The notes beneath the pieces were generated by a model that did not search any database, was not told the DNA's origin, and saw only the letters and a list, made by a program, of their open reading frames with translations. From Saccharomycopsis malanga (lineage: Eukaryota; Ascomycota; Saccharomycetes; Ascoideales; Saccharomycopsidaceae): DNA of 64,000 bases. Within the stretch, counting starts at the first letter, position 1; each line of letters opens with the position of its first letter. Positions 36,096 through 45,715 of this stretch are shown here, piece after piece. A program made the translations under genes and the position numbers. The stretch spans positions 744,001-808,000 of the forward strand of contig CP025323.1 in NCBI GenBank assembly GCA_004014935.1. Direction: 5' to 3'.

Positions 36096-37648
36096 GTTGG
36101 AAGTGATGTATTATAATTTGTTCAAAAACGCGGGCGATAAATGAAGTAAAGCTTTAAATCAATATACGCTTTTGTTGGAAAAAAGCTGTCAATTTCTTTG
36201 AGCAAAAGAATGGGATAAACCTCTGTTTATATATTAAGCGCCATCTCCAATTTTGTCAGCTCACTATTGTTGGGGCTGCCCCGGGGCAACATTATTGCGC
36301 ACGGGCCCCGACAGTACGCAATGCAATGCCCTGCGTACCTCTACGCAGACTGTCAGAACCTATTAGTTTTCGTCGCTGACACCTGCACCATCCCCGCGAG
36401 TTCCCGCTATACCGGTATATATCCCAACACGAATAAATGCCAGGATATAAGGATCGCCAATAAAGGCGAAAGTGGAGTTTATTTAAAACCCCGGAGAAAT
36501 GGCGCATAATATAGGCTCTTTGATGGGTAAATCGACGTCATAGCTAGTGCTTCGGAGTGAGGAAGTCCTAATCCTAAATGGTATAACATGGCCCATCATT
36601 CAACCTGGACTATTCTACAGTACTATTCTACAGTACTATTAATTATATAGGTATTGTAATTGATATACCATCATGATTCCTCTTATTAATGTAATTGTAT
36701 CCTCTTTCTTTACCACACTTTGTAATTAGCCTTAAATAGTTTTGAATGAAAATAAACCAACAGTCTTTTAGCTTGTATTATCTGGTTTGCATAGAGTTAG
36801 TTGTCGTAAATAGATCATATTGCAATTCGTAATCTCAATGGATTTCAGTACAAACTTATAAGCCTCTTACAGTTATACACGTCTGATTATTATAGTGATC
36901 AAGCTGACTTTTTCATAGTCACTCTGACAAATGATCAATAACGCTTTATACCATCTACAAACCCTTTCGAACCAAATCATTACCTCTGTAAGACTTTGAA
37001 CATACAACTCTGCTACAAGACAACTGGACGATGAATAAAATTATGCATTTTTTATGTTTTCTGTTCGCACTAATAATCTCTGATTTGGATATGAGCTAAG
37101 AAAAATAAAAATGAACAAGTGACTAAGGAAATGATCGGTGTGTCGAAAATATCGCTTGTTTATGTCACCTTTCTGGTTGGCTGGTTTTTCTTCTGAAGTC
37201 AAAGATAGTGCAGGTGAACAGTCTAGAGGAAAATGAAGAATGGAAAAAAAATTGATAAAACAAAATAAAGAAGAAAAGAAGGAACAAAAAAAGCACAATC
37301 AAACTGAGAAGAAGAAAAAAAGAATTATTCAAAATAGAGAAAACAAATGATAACTGGAAAAAGATATAATAAAAGATTACATATAATACCAAGAGAAAAT
37401 AGTGACGGCGTGATAATTCGTAAACAATGAATCCATTGTGTGAGGCTTTGGTTTTCTCTCTTCTCGTCTCCATCCAAGTAAGTTATTTCCTGTTTCAATT
37501 ATTTGAATTTGATGTGTCTGTGCAAGCTTGCTCAAGCTTGTTGCTTTGATGTCTGTATCACTTGATGCTAGATTGTTGGTGTTGAGAGAAGTATGATAAG
37601 GAAATTGAATTAATGCATGGGGAGCCTTATAATGTAGTGGACTATCAC
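36096..37648. other. Long gene-free region between the small membrane protein and the cyclin
   Basis: 1.55 kb with no convincing gene. Near 36270-36330 lies an unusually GC-rich patch with the palindrome GCCCCGGGGC and GGGCCC, 175-230 bp upstream of the small gene. AACCCCGGAG lies near 36487. A 14-bp direct repeat (CTACAGTACTATT type) stands at 36611-36638. From 37100 to 37380 the plus strand is very purine-rich, close to a pure A/G tract in places. The rest is AT-rich and is probably the cyclin's 3' flank. Confidence 0.5.
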
Positions 37649-39228
37649 TCAATCCATAACATCTAGACCATCGTTGACCAATGCTTTAGCCCATTGTCTA
37701 GCGATAATCGAAGCTTTAATAAATTTTCTAGAAGCGTATTTTTTGAAAAACTCTTCATGGACAATAGGCGATACCAAATATTTCACCAACATACGACAAA
37801 CAGTTGCTAAATCATCTTCCGTGTAGCCGCCAGAATAATGGATCAAATTATTATTCCATGGACCACTACCAAAGATTTTTCTTGCCACATACATTGCTGC
37901 TGCTGCTGCTAATGATGGAGTAACACCTAAGAATTTATAATCCACAACAGTAATTTCCAACAAATACTTTCCTAGCGTTCTAGTTCTCACTTGATAATCA
38001 TCTGCTTTAGATATTCTTCTCAAAAAGTTCATTGGGTTAGGATACGACATGTTGAACTCCAAAACCTCAATAACTGCTTTTTCTGCTTGTAAGATATCTT
38101 CCTCAGTGAATCCGCCATCGGTGACGATTGCATAATTTCTAACTGAAGGAGAATAAACTTCTTCATATTTAGCAGCGATAAATAAACAACTAGTGGCTAA
38201 TAGCTGTACTTTTTCAACTTCGACGCTTTCTGTCGATAAGAAACGATCCATCAAATTGATGGACAAGTATAAAGTTTCTGGAAGCAATCTGAATCTCATG
38301 TGAATCTCCACCATCCAGTCGGTCAAAATACTTCTCATTACAGGCTGTAAGTTTGGTTGTGATTGCAAGTAATTAGGATCAGGTAAGGTTTCTTTTTCAA
38401 GTTTATGAAGATATTCAAAGATCTCGACAACATATTCACTAACCATTAAAGGGTCGTCAATGTCTTCTTCATCAAGATCATCCCAGGTGTACTCTATTTT
38501 AGCCTTTTTATCAGCTTGGTGAGTAATGGAATCAGGTGCAGCTCTCTTAGTTTTCAAGGATGACGGTTGGTTGGCAGGTATTAATTTTCCATCTTCTCTT
38601 TGTTTATAATCATTATCCTCAAGATCTTTTTTGATTTGAACCTGACGGTCTTTTTTAGAGCTTGCTTGTTGCAAGCTACGCGATCCAAGAGGACGCGAAT
38701 TATTATTGGTGATATCAATATTAGATACAGGAGCTCTAGAATTAGCTTTGGACGTGTTGATATTAGCAGTAATTTGAGTGACGTTGTTATTTAAATTGGT
38801 TAACGCGCTTCTTCTTCTGCCACGTCTAACAGCAGGATTAATTTCATTTCCATTGCTTGTCTTCGCGTCGGTTAAACCTTCTATGTTTGATCTTTCTGTG
38901 CTGGTAACTTTGGTTCTTGTAACTACGGAGTTTGCGATGACTGCATTTTCATCAACGCGTGTAAGGTTCTTTCCCTAATGTTGTTAGTAAGGTTATGAAA
39001 TGGAAAATAATATGACATATATGATTTGTGAACGAAAAAGAAAGCTCCAAACACTGACAATTCCGTATATAAACATGAATGTATAATTAATTTCAAAATT
39101 GATCTTCTCCACGGTCTTTGATGTTATATTCAATGATACAAGATAACATTGCTTTCATGAAACACGAAAAAAAAAATCAAAAAATAAACCAAAAAACAGC
39201 CAAAACAAACATTAACACATACCGTCAT
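37649..39228 (-). CDS. B-type mitotic cyclin (Clb family; one intron)
   Basis: A spliced gene of 443 residues. Exon 1 (39223-39228) is only ATG ACG. The intron (38975-39222, 248 nt) has GTATGT, TACTAAC and TAG. Exon 2 opens G-K-N-L-T-R-V-D-E-N. A destruction box, R-S-A-L-T-N-L-N-N, lies near residue 64, as expected for APC/C-driven breakdown. Both cyclin folds follow; the cyclin-box core includes M-R-S-I-L-T-D-W-M-V-E-I-H-M-R-F and the Y-P-N-P-M-N-F-L-R-R-I-S-K-A-D motif of B-type cyclins. It would activate Cdc28/Cdk1 for mitosis. Family members (Clb1/2 versus Clb3/4) cannot be told apart safely here. Forkhead sites upstream favour a Clb2-like expression pattern. Confidence 0.92.
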
Positions 39229-40589
39229 CTTCAAGCACTATTATCACCACTATCGAATGAATTTTAATATATCCTGTAACACCCAAATCTAGCAAAACAA
39301 TGTTTTTCTGAAAAATAAATAATAAATATCAATTATCAAACTCCAGGAAAACAGGCCAGTAGAAATTGCCAGCGAATTGAAATCTGGATAAAACAACACA
39401 AGATATCACTAAACAATAGCCAACAACACGCTAACACACGAAGAGAGAAATGAAAGCCTTGATAATAATAAACAGTGTAGAGTTTTGTGCAATCGCACTT
39501 TTTTTTTCTCTCTCTCTTTCTGGCTGAGATTGTCTATTTCTCTTAATTTTCTGGCTTTTTCGCTCTCTTTTTCCTCATGCTTTTCTTTGTTTTCTTTCCG
39601 CCTCGCGTTGGCTTTAATGCCTCTTTTCGGACAGAAAAAAAAACAATAGAGTGCGGCACGTGACTGGAAATTTCCTGATGCGGCAATGGTAAACATTCGA
39701 CACGTAACAATTGGTGCATGGTTGAGGATGGCAATAAAGTATGGCAATAAAGTACGGCAATTAGAAATTACGGTGATGTATTAACGTGTTTATAGTAGTT
39801 GGACTATGGTTTATACTATGTTTGAATATGAGGAACTCAACGCGATTGTATTGATTTGTAAGAAAAGTAAGCTACGCGGCGTATCGCGAAACGCTGTGTT
39901 GACGACTGGTTGGTTGTTTCTAGGTGAAAAATAGTAGCAAGAGTAAACAAACATGAAAAAGGTAAACAAAGAGAAAGGTAAACAAAACCAAGAACACACC
40001 CAGTGTTACACACATTATAGCGTACTATAGTGCACTATAGTGTACTAGGCATACACTAATTAAGGCTTCTAATAATATGCGTGTCGGCTATTGTTTGCTG
40101 GTTGCCAATAGACCGTATATATATATACTGTATACAAGAAACGTGATTATATATCAGTGGGCGCAGTACTTGACCAAAACACTGGACATTTACAAACCAT
40201 TACTTTGTTTAAATCATTGGACTATCTATTTGAACAACCAATTCTGTCTCATCTTCTCTTGTCCTCATCCTACCTACCCTTGGCCCTTATTTTACTTAAC
40301 GGTTTAGAGCCCTGTGGCGGACGGCGAAAAACTGGTAATGTTTTGTGATTACTAACTTTTGGATAACGTATACCAGTTGGTATAATGAATAGAGTGGATT
40401 ATTGAAGGCAAATAGTATTAGCAGTGAGCGGGACGAGTAGGAATCCATAGAGTGTTGATAATCCACATTTAAAGATTCAATACCGCTGAAAGTTTCCAAT
40501 CTGAGCATCTTGTGATTTGATTTTTCCCGGACACGGACTTGATTAAATCAAAAATCAAAAATCGTAGCTATTTTACATAAAGAGCGATA
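39229..40589. promoter_or_regulatory. Divergent promoter region of the cyclin and ARL1
   Basis: 1.36 kb. Next to the cyclin start is a long leader-like region rich in pyrimidine tracts. The forkhead cluster at 39943-39986 is listed on its own. At 40019-40050 there is a tandem palindromic repeat of ACTATAGTG-type units. The ARL1 side (40350-40589) holds no motif I recognise. Confidence 0.5.
39943..39986 (+). promoter_or_regulatory. Cluster of three forkhead-type sites upstream of the cyclin
   Basis: Three exact copies of GTAAACAAA at 39943-39951, 39962-39970 and 39978-39986, spaced 19 and 16 bp apart. This is the Fkh1/Fkh2 consensus (RTAAAYAA). In S. cerevisiae, CLB2 is driven in G2/M by Fkh2 with Mcm1. 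A partial Mcm1-like sequence (ACTAATTAAGG) lies about 65 bp away near 40053-40063. The cluster is some 715 bp from the cyclin ATG and about 600 bp from ARL1. Confidence 0.6.
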
Positions 40590-41144
40590 ATGGGTCAAAT
40601 ATTCAGTGGGATGTTCAGTAAGTTGTGGGGGATAAACAAGGAGATACGTATACTAATTTTGGGGCTTGATGGTGCTGGTAAAACTACAATATTATATCGT
40701 TTACAGTTGGGAGAAGTGATCAAGACCAAGCCAACCATTGGTTTTAATGTCGAGACACTTAGTTACAAGAACCTCAAGCTCAACGTTTGGGATTTGGGAG
40801 GACAAACCTCCATTAGACCATACTGGAGATGCTATTATTCCAACACTGCTGCTGTTATATTTGTAGTCGATTCCACTGATAAAGACCGTATTGAAACCGC
40901 TTCCAAAGAATTGCATTTGATGTTGAGAGAAGACGAGTTGCAAGAGTCCGCATTGTTGGTATTCGCTAACAAACAAGATCAGCCGGGTGCCATGACTGCT
41001 GCAGAAGTCTCCAAGAGCTTGAACTTGACAGAGTTGAAAGACAGAAGTTGGAGTATTGTTGCCAGTAGTGCCATCAAAGGCGAAGGTTTAACTGAAGGTT
41101 TGGACTGGTTGATTGATGTCATCAAGGACGAGCAGCTTTCGTAA
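40590..41144 (+). CDS. ARL1: Arl1, Arf-like GTPase of the trans-Golgi
   Basis: A 184-residue small GTPase. Gly2 is available for N-myristoylation. The nucleotide motifs are intact: G-L-D-G-A-G-K-T (25-32), the switch I threonine in [23 protein letters not shown] (near 66-82), N-K-Q-D (near 126) and an S-S-A family motif. The [13 protein letters not shown] segment and R-C-Y-Y mark Arl1 rather than Arf1 (which has W-D-V-G-G-Q-D). It recruits GRIP-domain golgins to the trans-Golgi. No in-frame CTG codon was seen. Confidence 0.95.
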   Translation: MGQIFSGMFSKLWGINKEIRILILGLDGAGKTTILYRLQLGEVIKTKPTIGFNVETLSYKNLKLNVWDLGGQTSIRPYWRCYYSNTAAVIFVVDSTDKDRIETASKELHLMLREDELQESALLVFANKQDQPGAMTAAEVSKSLNLTELKDRSWSIVASSAIKGEGLTEGLDWLIDVIKDEQLS

Positions 41145-43571
41145 TGTTAGTACAAACCGTTTACACTTGCTCAACTTGAGCTTGGAAAGTATTTAAGCCG
41201 TTTAATGTTAATTAGCAAAATCATTGCTTTGCATGTACAATCTTTTGTGCTCTAGTTTTATTATGCTCTGCTTATTCTTTCCTGCTTTCGGCTCTCCTGT
41301 TCTGCCGATTCATTCTTTCCTGTTTGTTACTGTCCTTGTATCATAATTACCTCATATTACAACCCTCAAGGCACTTCTCTCTGCGTTTTAGTTTATTTTC
41401 TTTTTTTTTTCAGGCACGTTTACCATTCAGCATAGTATGCCTTAATCAATGTCAATGTTAATATGTCTTACAGCCGTAGAGTTTTCGAATATATATGTTG
41501 TGACATGCTGTCAATTAATGTTAGTAACTACATCTTCACGTTATTGACTGTATTATAGAATGGAATAACATGTTTGCAAATGTTTATACAAGGCCTAGCT
41601 CAAATAATTCTCAACAACTGTCAATATTTATCAAGGATTAATTGCTATTCTGCCCCTGGGCCCGATAGCTCAGTGGTTAGTGCTCTAGAAAACGAGACAA
41701 AAGACTTTAAAGGCTTACGGGTTTGATTCCCAACACAAACACTTTTTATTTGTTGCTGGACCTGACTTTACACGAGCTAGACCAAGATCTAATGCTTCCA
41801 GTTAATCAAGTGACAAGTTTATGGACTTGTTTGGGTTTTCCCCACTGCGTTTTATCAACTCCCTTTAGACACAGCACGTTTACACGAAACTAATTTACTC
41901 GGCTCGAAATATATGGTATTACTATTAACCAATGTGAAGCATTATCGAGAATATCTAAAACATTTAACCTATACATAGGTATTGGCTGTAGCAGCTCTTT
42001 CGCCCGACTCAAGTTGATTCTGATGCATTGGGGCAAGGATTTACAGATATGTGTGACGACCAGGGGTTATGAGCTGCCAAAATATACTCTCGAAAAGTAC
42101 AGATATGCTGCCTTTTTATCAAAAATATGCCTATATGCCTTACTATTGCCAAGTGGCCAAGTTGTTTGGGTCATGCGCCACACCAAATAGTGCATAATAG
42201 TGCATAATAGTGCAGAAAAACAAGTGTGGCGTTCCTCACTTTGGTGTTTGGTACTCGATTCGCGCTCTTGTCGTTTTGGAGTAGTCATCAAACGTTTTAT
42301 TGAAATTAGTCAGTGCTATCCAGGTTTTTTGGATTTGAAAAAAATATACAGTAGCATTTTAAATTTTTTTGCTATATTATAATACTATTTGCATTAGAAA
42401 ATGAAAGATATACGACTACTTATTTGATATAACGGAAAATTGTCAATTTGGACAAAAAGTTGGTTCATTGATGTCATATTTTAAAGTCTCAACAGAAACA
42501 TAAACCTTGCAAGAATTATATTCATATACTCTTTAAATATTAGAGTTTTATAGCATGTACTTTGTTTTAAAATTTGACCTTTTAAAATTATTTAATAGTG
42601 AGAAAGTATCATTTTCTTGAAATTAACGCAGACTCTGTTGAAAATCGTGTTTTTCACCTCTCAGAGAGACTTTTTTTGCCTCTTGACGTTATTCCATAGT
42701 GTCTTGTTGTTTTTAATTTTATTTACGATATTCCCAAGATTTTAATGAGCTTTTATTCCAAAAAAACGCGTATCTCAAGAGCTAAAGAAAGTATAGTTTA
42801 TTATAGGTTCTTAGAGGAAGTGATATTCGATAATAATCATTATATATTGTCAAACTAACATATTTCCACTTCCTGTACACATTGAATTTTATATGGAACT
42901 TGGTAAAGCGTAATGTGCTAATAAACAAGCTCTATACCTCTGTTCAGGGCAGTCCGTTTTAAAAAACATTTTATTCCTATACATAATGAATTTGCAAATG
43001 GTCTTATGTTACTTTGACGGCAATTTCTTATTTTTTCCTTTTTCCAGTTTCTGATTTGCTTTATAATATTTTTATGGAAGTTGTATATTAACTGTAAGTT
43101 GGTGATAAACTTTGGCTGTTTCTTTTTTGCTAGAAATTATAAGATAAGTTTTAGTTTTAATACAAAGATATACCAATTGTATTGAAAAAATTTCATTGTT
43201 GGTAGTTTAAATTGAGATTGAAGCAAAAAACTACAATTTTTAGATTATGTTTATTTGTATTACTTATAATTGTATCTTTTTTTAAAATGAGTGATAAAAT
43301 AATATAATGATTATTAATGCTATAAGTTTTGATAAGTATATTTGATAATTAATCTTACAAGCTTGAGGCAAAAAAAGTGAAAAGAAATTGGACATAAATT
43401 CAATCAGTATATTTGGTAGTAAAGGTTTTAAATATAAAAGTGATAATAAAAATAGTATCTCAAAATCTAACTGTGATAGCGAAAAAAAGTAAAAGAAATG
43501 ATAAACATTGTATAGAATTAAAACCAATTGTAAAAAAAGGCTTCACTAAAGCACCAAGTTCTCATGAAATA
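41145..43571. other. Gene-free region with SINE-like copy 4 and an AT-rich block
   Basis: 2.4 kb between the 3' ends of ARL1 and the CREG-like gene. The SINE-like copy is at 41656-41935. At 42188-42216 a CATAATAGTG-type 11-bp unit is repeated three times in tandem. From about 42300 to 43560 the sequence is strongly AT-rich with poly-A and poly-T runs and no coding frame of note. No centromere-like inverted repeat was seen. Confidence 0.55.
41656..41935 (+). mobile_element. SINE-like element copy 4, full length with best A box
   Basis: The clearest head: GGGCCCGATAGCTCAGTGG, with a perfect A box TAGCTCAGTGG (41666-41676) and, 43 bp on, a B box GGTTTGATTCC (41720-41730) with one change from consensus. 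The head looks like a tRNA of the Ile(TAT)/Lys sort by the TAGCTCAGTGGTTAG string. The body follows (ACCTGACTTTACACGAGCTAG, ACCAAGATCTAATGC, TTTAGACACAGCACG, CTCGGCTCGAAATATATGG) and the tail is a short ATTACTATTA. No convincing target-site duplication was found. It lies in the convergent region after ARL1. Confidence 0.75.
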
Positions 43572-44348
43572 TTATAAAGAGGCTGGTTTCTGCACTTGCA
43601 AAGCAGGTTTCACTTGAGAAGACAAAGTATCACCTTCTAACAAGCTCAAAAACGTCGAATCTTTCGCTTTCATACCATTTAAAAGGCCTAGATATTCATT
43701 GGCTGTTAAGGGAGATGAGTTGTAATACAATTCTATAGGAATATCGCCGATAAAAGCACGGTCACCAAAACCTCCGATAAAATAGACACTTTCGATTTCA
43801 ATTTTGGCCCAGAATCCCCGGTGGGCAGCAATAGGAGAGCTAGGGAGCCAGAGTTTTGCATCGGGGTGTCTTTTAACAAATTTTGCCTCGAGAATCGTGG
43901 ATTCGACCGGGTTTGAGACCGTGATTGGTTTGAGAGAGCCCCTGAGCGATATTCTTGGAGAACCAGCAGTGGAGAAGGAGATGCCGCCAGGGTAGTTGGT
44001 ATCCACGCGGTCGTTTGGCTGGTGATCGCCGGTTCTGATTGAAAAGGAAATCTTTCCATCTTTAGAGTCTCTGATGTTTCTGTAGGACGACGAGATGTTG
44101 AGCATGACGATAACCGGTTCTCCGCTGGAAAAGCCGTCAATATAGTACTCCGAAAACGCCACGGGGAAGCCGTCCTTGCTGACAGTGACCAAGTTTCCAA
44201 GCGACTCCCTGGCCACCAAAGTTCTGGCAACTCTGGCCGCGTCCTCGACGGTTGGGAAGGTGCTGGAATGAGGGTCTGGCTTGATGGCAGGCATGGCAGA
44301 TATGTTGACTATGCAGAAAAGAAAGACCACCAAGGAAAAAAAGAGCAT
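43572..44348 (-). CDS. Secreted CREG-like protein of the FMN-binding split-barrel fold
   Basis: A 258-residue protein. Residues 1-18 form a signal peptide (hydrophobic L-F-F-S-L-V-V-F-L-F-C-I-V, cut near N-I-S-A). The mature part resembles CREG (cellular repressor of E1A-stimulated genes) and pyridoxamine-phosphate-oxidase-like proteins: A-R-V-A-R-T-L-V-A-R-E-S-L-G-N-L-V-T-V-S near the start, G-F-P-V-A-F-S-E-Y-Y, then R-I-S-L-R-G and a late F-W-A-K-I-E-I-E-S-V-Y-F-I-G-G-F-G-D. N-glycosylation sites are present (N-I-S, N-S-S). It probably resides in the vacuole/secretory path or outside the cell. CREG proteins usually lack enzyme activity, so I give no reaction. Confidence 0.8.
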   Translation of the reverse strand: MLFFSLVVFLFCIVNISAMPAIKPDPHSSTFPTVEDAARVARTLVARESLGNLVTVSKDGFPVAFSEYYIDGFSSGEPVIVMLNISSSYRNIRDSKDGKISFSIRTGDHQPNDRVDTNYPGGISFSTAGSPRISLRGSLKPITVSNPVESTILEAKFVKRHPDAKLWLPSSPIAAHRGFWAKIEIESVYFIGGFGDRAFIGDIPIELYYNSSPLTANEYLGLLNGMKAKDSTFLSLLEGDTLSSQVKPALQVQKPASL

Positions 44349-44784
44349 TGCTAGACAGTTTGTCTGTACTTACGCGGCAGCTGTTAAATACTATAAAAAA
44401 GTGTTTATATCGTTTGCTAGTAACTATAGAAGTATATATATATATGTATATCTACAACTGAGACGATGAGCATCTGATCCCAGGTAAGGGGTGTGCATAA
44501 TATTTTATGCATGTGTATGCATCCTCATGCACTTACGTGCACGTGCATATTACAGGGTGTGGTTGGCCCCAAATGTTGCTGAAAAATTGCAGACAGACAT
44601 GACAAGAGAAAAAAAAAAGTGGCAAGCCACTGGTTTACGAGCAGGTCGGAAGGAACAACTAGAAGAATTGACAAGTTAGTTGCTGCGACATTGTGCGGCG
44701 ACCTTGAATTACACTGTTCTGCGTGATTTAGCATTTGCTGTACCGCTGCGGCGCACTTCCCTGCCCCGCGTCGAGCCCTCGGGC
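44349..44784. promoter_or_regulatory. Divergent promoter of the CREG-like gene and CYR1
   Basis: 436 bp. A stretch with many alternating purine-pyrimidine steps (about 44490-44550, TGTGTATGCAT and ACGTGCACGTGCAT) includes a GCACGTGC E-box near 44536. TATATATATATG at about 44433-44444 could be a TATA element. The reading frame of CYR1 is open back to about 44680, but no ATG lies upstream of 44785 in that frame. Confidence 0.4.
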
Positions 44785-45684
44785 ATGTCCCACGACAAGC
44801 AAACGCACACTGGCGACGCAACTGCGCGCATCAACACCCCCAACACCGCCTCTAGGCGTCATACATTCAACCCGCATTACACAGTCGAGCTACCGCCGAG
44901 CCCAATGAGCCACAACACGGTATCGCATTACGACGACAACGACATCTCGCCGCTCAGCAGCAGACGGTCGTCCCTCGGCAGAACGCCTGCCGAGACCGAA
45001 ACCGAGGCAGAGACCGAGACCACAACCCGTAAACTTCCAGATGATACGAGCAACGCCGCCACTGAGGCCGCAGCTCGCGCCCTCCGGCAGGGTCAGAGCT
45101 TAAAAAAGTCCATCAAAAAGACCGCGTCACACATTTTCCTCCGATCGCGCGGCGACGGGCGTCCTGATATTAGCGGCCCCGAGCAGCCCGACCGGCAGCG
45201 GAAACACAGCACCCAATCCGAGGCCTCCGACATGCTGGGCTCCAGTTCGAGACTCCGCGTAGACAACAACAACAACAACAGCACCGCCACACTTGGCACG
45301 TCTGACCGTTCGCCACGGAGGCCCTCGGTGCCTCTGCTGCCTCTTCAGAAACATGCCGAGCCAGAGCCGCACGACGCTGTTCCTGGCTTGCCGCGGTCGT
45401 ACAAGGGTTTCCATGCACCGCGTGCGGCCGCTACTAACATACCGCCGCTTAAGCTGCCTATTCAGCCGTCGTACCATAAAAAGGCTTCACGCAAGAAGGC
45501 GTCTTTATTTAACAAGCTAATTAACCCTCGAAAGCCGTCCGAACATGTTGCTGAAACCGCCGAGCAATGTTCGCCTCAAGGCTCGCCTGTTGACGCGGAG
45601 TTTTCTGCGCTGAATCAAGCAAACGCGTCATCTCATCAGCCACAGCATCAACCACAACCACAACCACAGCAACAGCAACAGCAG

Positions 45685-45715
<31 letters not shown>

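Noticed and set aside
36267-36509. 80-codon open frame in the gene-free region
   Set aside because: Composition follows the GC-rich patch; no domain, weak start context and an overlapping open frame on the other strand of like length.
42300-43560. AT-rich gene-free block as a possible centromere
   Set aside because: No CDE-like point centromere motif, inverted repeat or element cluster is visible; high AT content alone is not enough.
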